Positions 35,691-46,874 of a stretch of DNA of 64,000 nucleotides are shown piece by piece. How positions within the stretch are numbered: the first letter of the stretch is position 1; every line of letters begins with the position of its first letter. Position numbers and translations under genes: made by a program. The notes beneath the pieces are model-generated. The model was not told where the DNA came from. It made no database searches and saw nothing but the letters and a program-made list of their open reading frames with translations. The DNA comes from Trematomus loennbergii. Its lineage: Eukaryota; Chordata; Actinopteri; Perciformes; Nototheniidae. The stretch lies in the NCBI GenBank assembly GCA_012861695.1, contig JAAOOA010000460.1:256001-320000 (forward strand). Direction: 5' to 3'.

Positions 35691-36019
35691 GCTCTGAATT
35701 ATGTGAGATGACGTATGGTGGGGATTGTCAGCTCAGTGCCCCTATGGTCATTATTTTTTTGCCACACACATTAAATAGGAAAATACTCTGAGCATGCGCA
35801 GTGTAGTTTTTACAGTCACCATTCACTTAGACAGTGAGAGGGAGGGGCATGATCAGGTTTTTGTCCCACATGGCTCTAAACAGCTCAATAGGCACACACT
35901 GTAGACACTAATTAGAAGAACACAGACTAAAGCGCAATGTACAGACGAATCAGATGATTAAACATGATCTTAAAATATATTTTATATCTTTTTTTAAAAA
36001 AAATTATTTGAATTTCTTG

Positions 36020-36290
36020 TACCAGTCAAAAGTTTGGACACGCCTCCTTCTCATTCGAAGGTTTTTATTTATTTTAATTATTTTCTACTTTGCATATTAT
36101 ACTGAAGACCATCAAAAATGATAAAAGCAAGAAATATGGAATTATCTAGTGAACAAAAATATGTTAAAAAATCCGATTATCATTTATATTTCAGATTCTT
36201 CAAAGTAGCCCCTGTTGCCTCGATGACAGCTCTGCTCTCTCTTGGCTTCTCTCAGTCAGCTTCATGAGGTTGTCAATTACAATTGTGAGG
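36020..36290. repeat. Tc1/mariner-like non-autonomous repeat fragment
   Basis: ACCAGTCAAAAGTTTGGACA, then TTCAAAGTAGCCCCTGTTGC and CCTCGATGACAGCTCTGC, is a motif order very common in fish Tc1-like repeats. Only one end is recognisable. Confidence 0.6.
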
Positions 36291-36589
36291 TACTTTAGTC
36301 ACTGTAGTATTTCCATGTTTATGCTACTTTTAAACTATGACTTCTCTACTTTTTAATTGACATTAGTACTTTGCAGGATTATATTATTCATACAAAATAT
36401 AATAAAGTCATGAATATGATATTTATTGGTGTATTAACAAACTTATAGTATATAAATGTTTATATTTATGTCCACATCAATGATATTCCAGTGATATATA
36501 TTATTCTGAAAATCATTTTTCTGCAAAAAATAGAGCATTTAGTGTTGGTACTTTAGATATTATGATGCTTATACTTTTGTACTTTTACT

Positions 36590-37989
36590 TAAAGTGGACC
36601 TATCATGCTATATTTTAATAATATAGTGTAGGACCATACCTATATAAGCAACCCTGTCTCCTAGAAATTACGTTCCCACAAAACTAAACTGCATTCTCAA
36701 ATACGTTCCTTCCACGTTACGTTTGTTCTGAACATATCTTAAATACGTTTATTTTCTACATATCTTCTAGAAACCTATTTTCTCACACATGACGTTTGTT
36801 ATGAACGTATCTTAAATACGTTTGCTTTCTACCTATATTTGCCATTTCTTTTCTAGCTTATAATAATGATCATAGTAATTTATTAATATCATTTTAGAGC
36901 AAACTTATTTTCGCCGCTGGCTGGCGGCTCACTGTTCGTTTACCAAATCCCTTATTATGCTGGTTAATGGTTATAATCACAATATTGTTTGTTTGTAGTC
37001 GTTTCATACAGCATTCTCAATTACGTTTAACAAGAAACGTATTTTGTCCCACGTTACGTTTGTTCTGAACATATCTTAAATACGTTTGCTTTCTACCTAT
37101 CTTTGACATTTCTTTTCTAGCTTATAATAATGATAATAGTAATTTATTACTATCATTTTAGAGCAAACATTTGAAAATCGACGATCGGGCTTGATATCCT
37201 ATGGTTAAATTAAATCAGTAGCGAGGCTGTAATTTCGCCAGCTGGAGGCAGAGTTTTAAACATCCCAAAAAGCTGCTGTGTCGTTTATTGCACCTCAAAC
37301 ACCTCAAACTTCCTCTAAGGACAGCAGAAGAGCTCTGTGGCTTCAGGCTTGATCGCCGTTCAAATGACAGCGTTGGTTTCCCAAAAGTGGGTGGGCTGTA
37401 AAGTGACGTAGATTTTACTCTCACCTATTATTCAAAACCATTCTATTTATTCTAACGTAAATTACATGCCAGTGTTTTATCTTTTTATTAAGCGATTTGT
37501 TTCTGTTGTTTAACTCATAGATATATATAAACATATGTTTTTTTTAATATATCTATGGTTTAACTGGGAATGTTTTCACATTGAACCGGAAGTACTCACT
37601 TCACTTTGTCTTCTTTGTCCTTTTACATGGCTCAGCGTAACAGACTGAACAGCGACCCCAAGTGTGTCTACATTGGAATTACATCTTCATTACTGAAGGA
37701 AATACTTTACCTAGTGTTTGTTAACTGGGTTTTAATGCAGTTGGCTTTTCTTAATGGTTCAATATTGCTATGAGTTACAGTATATCTGAAGCAAATTATG
37801 TTTCTGAGATGTGTAGTCAATTCCACCCTTCAATGTAGTGTAACGTCCGAGGTATAAATGTGAACTCTCATTACAGGAACAATACCAGAAACAGACGTAG
37901 GAAAGATCCTCAGCTCGCTGATTGGATGTTTTAGCCGCAATGCACGTTGGGAGATGGTGTTTATGCGATGTGAAATCCGAAAACATTAA
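36590..37989 (+). repeat. Interspersed repeat, inverted relative of 54,430-56,045
   Basis: It contains tandem AAATACGTTTGCTTTCTACC and TAATAATGATCATAGTAATT blocks (two copies) and ends with GATGGTGTTTATGCGATGTG. A longer reverse-orientation copy lies at 54,430-56,045 with three internal units. No gene is seen. Confidence 0.75.
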
Positions 37990-38762
37990 AAAAAAAATAA
38001 TAATACTTTATTCCGAGTGTTCTTGCTTTTCTCTTTGAAAGTCATCAGTAGTGTTACCAATCCCGCTTCAATCTCATTAGTATGCATAAAAAAGTGACAG
38101 GTCACACCTTCTAAGTCCCGCCCCCTAATTAAGTTTATGACATCCTCCCTTTTGATATGCTAATGAGCCCCTTTGATCGAGGTGTTATCGCGTACAGGTG
38201 TGACATCCTCACCGGTAGCCCCCACCCCCCTCAGCCCACCCCCCTCCCCCTCACATACAGGTGCTACATCCTCTCAGGTAGCCCCCCCTTCTCAGCCCCC
38301 ACCCCGCTCAGCCCCCACCCTCTCAACCCACCCCTCCTCCCCCCTTACAGCAGGTTTCACATCCGCCCTCTCAGCCCCCACCTCTCTCAGCCCCCACCTA
38401 CCGCAACCCACCCCCCTCCTCACCCCCCTCCTGTCCGGTCAGCAGGGCTGTTACAGTTTAAATCTTACGGACAAAATTAGATATGATTCGCTATTAAACA
38501 AACTAATTATAGTAGATTAATTAACTATTCAAACGTGTACAGTAATTTACAATAACACGGGAATAATAAAACGGGGGCGCTCTCCCTCCTCTCATGACAA
38601 CACGCCAGTATCATGCAGCTCGCGGGTCCAATAGTGAGTGACTCGATAGTAAAACTAAAAAACATAGTTATAACTAGTTTAGGTAGTTTGAGAGGTAATT
38701 AAAATAGCTGCGTGTGATATCTGAAGAGTGTGTTTTGTTCCGCTCAACGCATACAGAGATGC

Positions 38763-38936
38763 ATGGCGAATAGTCCGCAGCACCGGTTCTCCCGTCAGCA
38801 GCAGCACAGCGTCTCTCCCGTCACGTTACTAGCGTTTATGTCCATGCACAGTCAGCCCATACAGGACATCTTTTGTCGGTCACACACTATTCTTGTATGT
38901 CACATAAGTGGTGCAAATGATACGGTATTGCGCTAA
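38763..38936 (+). CDS. Unrecognised 57-residue ORF, left arm
   Basis: It starts MANSPQHRFSRQQQHSVSPV and ends ISGANDTVLR. I recognise no domain. It lies about 700 bp from the element end, the first ATG frame of any length from that side. A diverged copy of part of its 3' half occurs at about 40,960-41,050 but is not open there. An intact mirror copy is at 51,515-51,688. It may be an exon or a chance frame. Confidence 0.3.
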   Translation: MANSPQHRFSRQQQHSVSPVTLLAFMSMHSQPIQDIFCRSHTILVCHISGANDTVLR

Positions 38937-38953
38937 AGGGGATGTCATTTTGG

Positions 38954-39973
38954 CCGGAGAGATTTCCCTCCACACACACACACACACACGCACACATAAG
39001 TCTCTCTGGAGAGGGTAACAATAGTTTAAAGATCTTACTGACCATGGGGTATTCTTGGTTTTTTTCTTTATGTTTAATTACATCACCCCTTAATAAAATA
39101 ATCCTTATATGAAGTTATATGAGATTAGAAATAGCTGTAGGTTAGGAGGAAAGAGAAGATTTTTTTTTATGTCGCCCCCACCACCTCCTCAGCCCCCACC
39201 CCCTCTCAACCCCCTCCTCCTCATCCCCCCTCCTGTCCGGTCAGCGGGGCCATTACAGTTTAAATCTTACGGACAAAATTAGATATGACTCGATATTAAA
39301 CAAAACTAATGGACAGTCTCCTGAGACATATGGTGGGGGACTCGTTTGGGGGGTGTACACATAAGTGATGCAACTTTAGATACACTTTTGAAGTAAGCAC
39401 CACTCTACAACTGGTAGAAAGTTAAGTACTTTGTATGGAATTGGGTTTTCTTTAGAGCTGTTTCCGGAGAGATTTCCCTCCACACACATACACACACACA
39501 CACGCACACTAGTCTCTCTGGAGAGGGTAACAATAGTTTAAAGATCTTACTGACCATGGGGTATTTTTGGTTTTTTCTTTATGTTTAATTACATCACCCC
39601 TTAATAAAATAATCCTTATATGAAGTTATATGAGATTAGAAATAGCTGTAGGTTAGGAGGAAAGAGAAGATTTTTTTTTATGTCGCCCCCACCACCTCCT
39701 CAGCCCCCACCCCCTCTCAACCCCCTCCTCCTCATCCCCCCTCCTGTCCGGTCAGCGGGGCCATTACAGTTTAAATCTTACGGACAAAATTAGATATGAC
39801 TCGATATTAAACAAAACTAATGGACAGTCTCCTGAGACATATGGTGGGGGACTCGTTTGGGGGGTGTACACATAAGTGATGCAACTTTAGATACACTTTT
39901 GAAGTAAGCACCACTCTACAACTGGTAGAAAGTTAAGTACTTTGTATGGAATTGGGTTTTCTTTAGAGCTGTT
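38954..39973 (+). repeat. Tandem duplication, two 510-bp units (left arm)
   Basis: The unit starts CCGGAGAGATTTCCCTCCAC and ends TTGGGTTTTCTTTAGAGCTG then TTT; the second copy begins at 39,464. Both are present in mirror form at about 50,475-51,500. A diverged, partial third version lies at 41,060-41,200. Confidence 0.9.
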
Positions 39974-40479
39974 TTCAGTGAGACAATGCAGTTTCTGATC
40001 ATTTCAAGTTTCAAGTTTCAAGGATTTATGGCATATGCCCATTAGCTACAGTGTAGATATGTCAATGAAAAACATAGGTCACAGGCTCCTCCAACAGTGC
40101 ACATAAAACAGATAAAATACTGCAATTTGTGCGTAATTCTCTCACAAAGGAACTGTAAGATACACGTTTATGTATGGAAAACTATATAACTTGGTAAAAT
40201 ATTCATTCATTTGTAGTGAATTGAGTTTTCTTCAAGAATAAAACTCTAAATGGAGAGTTAGTGATTCGATGAAACAATGCAGTTTTGATAACTTGACTTG
40301 ACTAACATTACTTTTTTTAAATATATGTTTTTTAGATGCTTTACTTTTGATTTCTTTCATATTATTTTAACACAACATTACTTTTTTCATATTTTTCAAC
40401 ATACTGTGATATATATATATATATTTTTTTTCTCTCCATTATATTTTTGAATATACAGTGATTTGTACCAAAATACAAC

Positions 40480-40728
40480 ATGCAACTATTACATTATACA
40501 ATATTATGGCTTTTTGCGATATTTTCAACACAATATACTTTCTTTTTTGTAGGGCTTCAGGATATTGGGCATGTCATGCGTAAAACTGGTGTCATCTTTC
40601 CTGAAACTGATGTGCTGTCCGTTTTACAAACAAGTTATCTTTCTGCTTCTTCACCCTCTGAATTTTCCTCCCCCGTCCCTCTTCCTTCAGCCATCACAAC
40701 AGCAATCAAGTCAGATCTGAGAAATTAA
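40480..40728 (+). CDS. Unrecognised ORF or terminal exon, left arm
   Basis: The full frame is 82 residues. It begins with a hydrophobic stretch (MQLLHYTILWLFAIF) that could be a signal peptide, and ends TTAIKSDLRN. Alternatively, an acceptor (CTTTTTTGTAG at 40,542-40,552) would make 40,553-40,728 a terminal exon reading LQDIGHVMRKTGVIFPETDV and then a Ser/Pro-rich tail. Both arms keep the frame intact. Function unknown. Confidence 0.35.
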   Translation: MQLLHYTILWLFAIFSTQYTFFFVGLQDIGHVMRKTGVIFPETDVLSVLQTSYLSASSPSEFSSPVPLPSAITTAIKSDLRN

Positions 40729-41513
40729 ACACCTCTTCCCAAAGCGTGACTTCCCTATTGAGGGAGGGGGGCAGTGGGGCCTAACCCTATTTGGCCAAAT
40801 ATACTAACATGCAGAACATATGGTATGTTTGAAAAAAGACTAACCATCTATCCAGTTCAAGCTGTCTTTAAGATGTGACTTTTTCCCCGTAAAATCGTGA
40901 CAAACTATTACTTATTAAATTTGACCTCATGCTGCTTGGTTGAAAATGATAGATGAGCATTTAGCAACAGATCAACGCGCAATCAACCCATACAGGAGAT
41001 CTCTTTTCTACACATTATGTGTTATCACTATAATATCATGTCATTATTTAATGTTGTTTTGTTTGTGTGTGTGTGTGTGTACAACGAAGTCTCTTTGAGA
41101 GGGAAAATTATAATTTAAAGATCTTAATACCCCCTTATTGTTTAATTACTTCACACAACTATTAAAGAATCCCTATATGAAGTTACATGAGGCTACATTT
41201 TACGGGTGTGCTTCCTTAGATGATGTAAATAGTTTAAGTGTCATGTTAGGGGGGCATTACGGACCTCAGGAGTCCGCCCTTGGAGGCTTGGAGAGCGGAT
41301 AAAGAGAGGCGTATTTACTGGTGTTGACCCGGGATGATGTAAATAGTCCAAGTGCCATGGAACTCAGGAGTCCGCCCTTTGAGGCGTTGTTAACATTAAT
41401 GTTTTTTGCTTCTGTTTTTGTTACTAAGATACTTTTTAGCCTTATGATAGGATGAACTTAAGCTGTAGTCAATAAAGACATGTTTAATAGAGTGTTGCTG
41501 TTAGAGAACATAC

Positions 41514-42079
41514 CTGCGCAGCACTCCACCACGTCTTGGTTTTGGCTTCATGGCCTTCACTGTCCTCTCCCTTTTGAGTTTTTTCAAAGGCTAGGATACA
41601 TTTTTCCAAATGATCACTTGTTACCTGGTGACAAACATATGGTTATATAACCTTAAAGAACTAACAAAAAATAATTAAGTATTTGCAATGCATAAACATA
41701 GAAGATATCACTGTCATATTATGATCACTTATTGTAAGTAAGTTTAAGTAAAACTAACACAAGTCAATATTATTCACCTGGGCATTGAGGGCTTGAGGGT
41801 CTCAGGGAGCGTGGACAAAGTGACTTGTCTCTGTATTTGAGGATTCTCAGTGCAGGCACTAACAGGAAGCTGCTGTGCATTAGTGGAGAGTCCTCTGAAG
41901 GCAGCTGTTATTTCATTCACACACTCATCTGTTACCTGCTGACTCCTCATAGTAAGTCTATCAAAGTCAGCTGTTAAGTTGTCCATACCATCGCTGGATA
42001 ACAGGTAACTTTTGATTGACAGTCCAGCCATGGCAGCTGCCAACTCGTCCATATAATTCTTAAGAACGTGGTGACAATA
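41514..42079 (-). pseudogene. Two-exon phase-0 gene of unknown family, left-arm copy (one-base deletion)
   Basis: Exon 42,079-41,778 is 302 bp. Relative to the 303-bp right-arm exon it has lost one base near 41,788, which shifts the frame just before the donor. Exon 41,624-41,514 is 111 bp and open. See the right-arm copy for the protein description. The one-base loss may be mutation or a consensus error. Confidence 0.45.
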
Positions 42080-42484
42080 CTACAAAAAAGTGTATATATT
42101 AGGTCAGTTAACCTTGAAGAGCTAAACAGTTCAAGTGGTAAGTAACTAAGTATTTGCAATGAATAAACATAGAAATGATCACTGTCATATTATATAATCA
42201 CTTAATATGGAGATAAGTAAAACTGACACAGACAGTTTAAACTGCTTGTTAAAACGCTATTGCTTATTGTGTTTTCTCAGCACACTAACATAAATTAAGG
42301 ATGTATAATATAAAAAACTAGAAAACGATATAGTATTTTCAAGTCTTACTTTAGTATGGTAAAATTAAGAATAAGTCACATTAAAGTGTGTCATGATTTT
42401 CCGTAAAAAAGTCAAGTATAGTTTGTCAAAAGAATATGAAAAAATCATTTTGTAGAGTAGTATATTGAAAATCTCAGTGTTTAA

Positions 42485-42560
42485 CTGAACACACCTACAT
42501 GTGATAACGCCTCGAACAAAGGGGTAATTAGCATACAAAGGGGGGTCACTAGCATCAGTG
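42485..42560. repeat. Internal inverted copy of the element-end motif
   Basis: CTACATGTGATAACGCCTCG then AACAAAGGGGTAATTAGCAT is the reverse-oriented relative of TAATGAGCCCCTTTGATCGA then GGTGTTATCGCGTACAGGTG at 38,161-38,200. The same motif is near the start of the element at 61,014. Its recurrence hints at a regulatory or replication signal; the role is inference. Confidence 0.6.
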
Positions 42561-42599
42561 GGGGAAAGGTGCTATGGGAATGAACTTTGAGGAGGGGGA

Positions 42600-43500
42600 A
42601 CTTCCAGCCCCTAAACATCTAGTTGGGCAATGTGAATTGAACGATAAACCGATCACTGTAAATGAAACGCGGAGAGAAGCAGCAGTGCAAATCGCTAAGT
42701 CTATTACCTTGTATGCACTACGACATTAACTTGGTCAAATGTAATATGTCTTTCTGAAGATGTGGCGAATGGTGTGTTTTTCAATTAAACAACCATAACA
42801 AAATGAAAATGTGTTTTATTTTTGCTTTCATATATAGTAATAGTATTAACTCCTCTGACTAGACTGTACTAAAATAAGACGTTTCACTGTTAAATAAAAA
42901 TGGAAGTAGAAAATCGAGATAATGAGGAGGCTCGTTATGTATCCAGTAACTATGAACAGCAGTTTGAAAATGTTATTTAACCCTTTAACTCTAATTGACA
43001 AATCTAAAATAGCCTCTAGCTTATCTATAAATTTGTGATTTTAACACTTATTCACTGACACAAGGCAGATTATGGCTTTTTTCTCTTGCCAAGATACTTT
43101 TAGACACACTCTGAGGTATGCAAAACCTTAAAACTAGAAAATGAAGTACATTGTCTGATTAGATTTTTTCGTAAAGACTGTTTCTCTAAAAGGCAAGTTT
43201 GTGATTTTTAACACTTATTTACTGACACAAGGCAGATTTTTGACTTTTTTCTCTTTTCATGTGTTACCAAGATACTTTTTAGATACACTTTTTTGTATGC
43301 AACACTTAACAAAGGGGTATAATATGAAGTACTTTGTAAGGAATGGGGGTTTCTTTAATACCCCGTTGTAGAAAGTTAAGTACTTTTTCTGAACAGATTT
43401 TCTTTAAGACTGTGACTCTTAAAGACACTCTGGGATTTTAGTAAGACAATCCAGTTTTATGGAAGTAACTAAAATTATTTTTGTTTTTTCTCCTACAAAG
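42600..43500. other. Arm segment with dispersed ~90-bp module, no clear gene
   Basis: Several diverged copies of AAGATACTTTTTAGATACAC then GTACTTTGTAAGGAATTGGG lie here. No exon was recognised. Confidence 0.5.
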
Positions 43501-43550
43501 ATACTTATAGTTACACTTTAGTGGATGCAAAACTTAAAGTAAAATTAAAA

Positions 43551-43832
43551 ATGGGTAACTACTATGGAAAACAATCTGTATATATCTATCAGAATGCAGT
43601 CAATACCTGTTTAATAAGTGTGTTGTTGATGACGATTGAAAACAGAATGAGTAGTGATCCCCGTGTAAACAGAATGGTTGAAGTTTGTAAACTAGAAGAC
43701 ATTTTGGATATCGTTCATTCTGGCAGTACTATTCCGGGTCATTGGGAAACGATTGTAAACGAAACATTTAAAGTGGTACTGGAATCTTCATTTTCCGAAA
43801 CATTCTGTAACATTAGTCAAGTCATAGTATAG
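43551..43832 (+). CDS. Unrecognised 93-residue ORF, left arm
   Basis: From ATG at 43,551 the frame reads MGNYYGKQSVYIYQNAVNTC, then VLLMTIENRMSSDPRVNRMV, and ends FCNISQVIV at a stop (43,830-43,832). The composition is ordinary globular, mixed alpha/beta-like, with no repeat or low complexity and no recognised domain. The mirror copy (46,874-46,593) translates identically, although neutral arm sequence has accumulated indels. It sits just upstream of the minisatellite and the integrase fragment, pointing toward the fold. Confidence 0.5.
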   Translation: MGNYYGKQSVYIYQNAVNTCLISVLLMTIENRMSSDPRVNRMVEVCKLEDILDIVHSGSTIPGHWETIVNETFKVVLESSFSETFCNISQVIV

Positions 43833-44009
43833 TTTGACAAAAAGATCTTGAAAAAGTCATGACATTGTGTGTTGAAATGGTTTTGAATAAACACATCAGT
43901 ATTTAAAAAAGTAAAATTGTATCAAGTGCATCAGACAACTCAAATTACTCCATTTGAACCATATTATAAATAAGTATAGAATGGTCATAGTATATAGCAG
44001 GGGTGTTTA

Positions 44010-45028
44010 ATAGATTTCTGTGTTCTGTGTTTTGTGTGTCAGTGTTGCAGTGTTTCAGTGTTTCAGTGTTTCAGTGTTCTGTGTTTCAGTGTTGCAGTGT
44101 TTCAGTGTTTGTGTGTCAGTGTGTCAGTGTTGCAGTGTTGTAGTGTTTCAGTGTTTTGTATGTCAGTGTTTCAGTGTTTCAGTGTTTATGTATTTCAGTG
44201 TTTTCAGTGTTTTGTGTTTCAGTGTTTCAGTGTGTTTGTGTTTCAGTGTTTTCAGTGTTTTTGTGTTTCAGTGTTTCAGTGTGTTTGTGTTTCAGTGTTT
44301 CTGTGTTGCAGTGTTGCAGTGTTTCAGTGTTTTCAGTGTTTCTGTGTTTCTGTGTTGCAGTGTTGCAGTGTTTCAGTGTTTTCAGTGTTTTGTGTTTCAG
44401 TGTTTCAGTGTTTTTTGTGTTTCAGTGTTTCTGTGTTTTTGTTGTTTTCAGTGTTTCAGTGTTTTCAGTGTTTTGTGTGTCAGTGTGTCAGTGTTTCAGT
44501 GTTGCAGTGTTTCAGTGTTTTCAGTGTTTTGTGTTTCAGTGTTTCAGTGTGTCAGTGTTGCAGTGTTTCAGTGTTGCAGTGTTTCAGTGTTTTCAGTGTT
44601 TTGTGTTTCAGTGTTTCAGTGTTTTGTGTTTCAGTGTTTCAGTGTTTTGTGTTTCTGTGTTTCAGTGTTTTTGTGTGTCAGTGTTTTCAGTGTGTCAGTG
44701 TTTCAGTGTTGCAGTGTTTCAGTGTTTTCAGTGTTTTGTGTTTCAGTGTTTCAGTGTGTCAGTGTTGCAGTGTTTCAGTGTTGCAGTGTTTCAGTGTTTT
44801 CAGTGTTTTGTGTTTCAGTGTTTCAGTGTGTCAGTGTGCAGTGTTTCAGTGTTTCAGTGTTCTGTGTTTCAGTGTTTTGGGTGTCAGTGTGTCAGTGTTG
44901 CAGTGTTTCAGTGTTTCAGTGTTTATGTGTTTCAGTGTTTTCAGTGTTTTGTGTTTCAGTGTTTCAGTGTTTTTGTGTTTCAGTGTTTCAGTGTTTCAGT
45001 GTTTTGTGTGTCAGAGTGTCAGTGTTTA
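44010..45028 (+). repeat. 8-bp minisatellite TTTCAGTG, left arm
   Basis: About 1 kb of TTTCAGTG and TTGCAGTG units with TTTTGTG interruptions. Because 8 is not a multiple of 3 and no stop arises, all three forward frames stay open and give SVFQCF-like translations; these are not genes. It lies between the 93-residue ORF and the integrase fragment. Confidence 0.93.
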
Positions 45029-45084
45029 CAGCCTTTCTTTGCTCTGATCAATCCCACAGGGATCTCCCCCTGGAAGGAATATAG

Positions 45085-45228
45085 CAGGATGAGAGAAAAA
45101 CATTAAAAAAACGTATCTTAGAAGTGGCTATAACATTTGATGCAATTCTAAAAGATAGTCAGATTCCTAAAAAGTTACAAACGGATGATGGAAAAGAATT
45201 ATTTAACAAGATTTTGAAGCCTTGCTGA
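45085..45228 (+). pseudogene. Retroviral-type (Maverick) integrase core fragment at the fold point
   Basis: The frame reads TFDAILKDSQIPKKLQTDDG then KELFNK, ending at a stop at 45,226-45,228. The segment Q-T-D-x-G-x-E is the second catalytic aspartate region of the D,D,E integrase core shared by retroviruses and Mavericks. The first aspartate lies in sequence replaced by the minisatellite, and the catalytic glutamate, expected about 35 residues on, is missing because the palindrome turns back here. The left arm ends exactly after the codon TTT at 45,204; the 30-nt spacer continues integrase-like coding in a shifted frame, then the sequence inverts. A partial mirror copy is on the minus strand at 45,354-45,235. 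Confidence 0.75.
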
Positions 45229-45234
45229 AGAAAA
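45205..45234. other. 30-nt non-palindromic spacer (axis of the palindrome)
   Basis: Bases 45,205-45,234 have no mirror partner. The flanks GGAAAAGAATTATTT and AAATAATTCTTTTCC are exact inverse copies. The spacer is asymmetric and reads as a continuation of the left-arm integrase, which makes it the single-copy loop of a fold-back. Confidence 0.9.
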
Positions 45235-45414
45235 AAATAATTCTTTTCCATCATCCGTTTGTAACTTTTTAGGAATCTGACTATCTTTTAGAATTGCATC
45301 AAATGTTATAGCCACTTCTAAGATACGTTTTTTTAATGTTTTTCTCTCATCCTGCTATATTCCTTCCAGGGGGAGATCCCTGTGGGATTGATCAGAGCAA
45401 AGAAAGGCTGTAAA

Positions 45415-46400
45415 CACTGACACTCTGACACACAAAACACTGAAACACTGAAACACTGAAACACAAAAACACTGAAACACTGAAACACAAAACACTGAAA
45501 ACACTGAAACACATAAACACTGAAACACTGAAACACTGCAACACTGACACACTGACACCCAAAACACTGAAACACAGAACACTGAAACACTGCAACACTG
45601 ACACACTGAAACACTGAAACACAAAACACTGAAAACACTGAAACACTGCAACACTGAAACACTGCAACACTGACACACTGAAACACTGAAACACAAAACA
45701 CTGAAAACACTGAAACACTGCAACACTGAAACACTGACACACTGAAAACACTGACACACAAAAACACAGAAACAAAAAACACAAAAACACTGAAACACTG
45801 AAACACCAAAACACTGAAACACTGAAACACAAAACACTGAAAACACTGAAACACTGCAACACTGAAACACTGCAACACTGACACACTGAAACACTGAAAC
45901 ACAAAACACTGAAAACACTGAAACACTGCAACACTGAAACACTGACACACTGACACACAAAACACTGAAAACACTGAAACACTGCAACACAAAAACACAG
46001 AAACACTGAAACACAAAAAACTGAAACACTGAAACACAAAACACTGAAAACACTGAAACACTGCAACACTGCAACACAGAAACACAGAAACACTGAAAAC
46101 ACTGAAACACTGCAACACTGCAACACAGAAACACTGAAACACAAACACTGAAACACTGAAACACAAAACACTGAAAACACTGAAACACAACACACTGAAA
46201 CACTGAAACACAAAACACTGAAAACACTGAAATACATAAACACTGAAAACACTGAAACACTGACATACAAAACACTGAAACACTACAACACTGCAACACT
46301 GACACACTGACACACAACACTGAAACACTGCAACACTGAAACACAGAACACTGAAACACTGAAACACTGAAACACTGCAACACTGACACACAAAACACAG
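45415..46400 (-). repeat. 8-bp minisatellite, right arm (mirror)
   Basis: Reverse-complement counterpart of 44,010-45,028. The internal order of variant units is similar but not identical, so arrays have changed since the arms formed. Confidence 0.92.
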
Positions 46401-46592
46401 AACACAGAAATCTATTAAACACCCCTGCTATATACTATGACCATTCTATACTTATTTATAATATGGTTCAAATGGAGTAATTTGAGTTGTCTGATGCACT
46501 TGATACAATTTTACTTTTTTAAATACTGATGTGTTTATTCAAAACCATTTCAACACACAATGTCATGACTTTTTCAAGATCTTTTTGTCAAA

Positions 46593-46874
46593 CTATACTA
46601 TGACTTGACTAATGTTACAGAATGTTTCGGAAAATGAAGATTCCAGTACCACTTTAAATGTTTCGTTTACAATCGTTTCCCAATGACCCGGAATAGTACT
46701 GCCAGAATGAACGATATCCAAAATGTCTTCTAGTTTACAAACTTCAACCATTCTGTTTACACGGGGATCACTACTCATTCTGTTTTCAATCGTCATCAAC
46801 AACACACTTATTAAACAGGTATTGACTGCATTCTGATAGATATATACAGATTGTTTTCCATAGTAGTTACCCAT
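46593..46874 (-). CDS. 93-residue ORF, right-arm copy
   Basis: Same predicted protein as 43,551-43,832, starting MGNYYGKQSV. Unrecognised. Confidence 0.5.
   Translation of the reverse strand: MGNYYGKQSVYIYQNAVNTCLISVLLMTIENRMSSDPRVNRMVEVCKLEDILDIVHSGSTIPGHWETIVNETFKVVLESSFSETFCNISQVIV

Noticed and set aside
38157..38520. Proline/serine-rich frames (PPQPTPLPLTYRCYILSG)
   Set aside because: They derive from C-rich repeats at the element end. Frames differ between arms because of homopolymer length changes.
44020..46422. Long open frames of up to 355 codons (SVFQCFSV-type) in both arms
   Set aside because: They are translations of an 8-bp repeat with no stop in any of three frames. Composition and multi-frame openness show repeat artefact.
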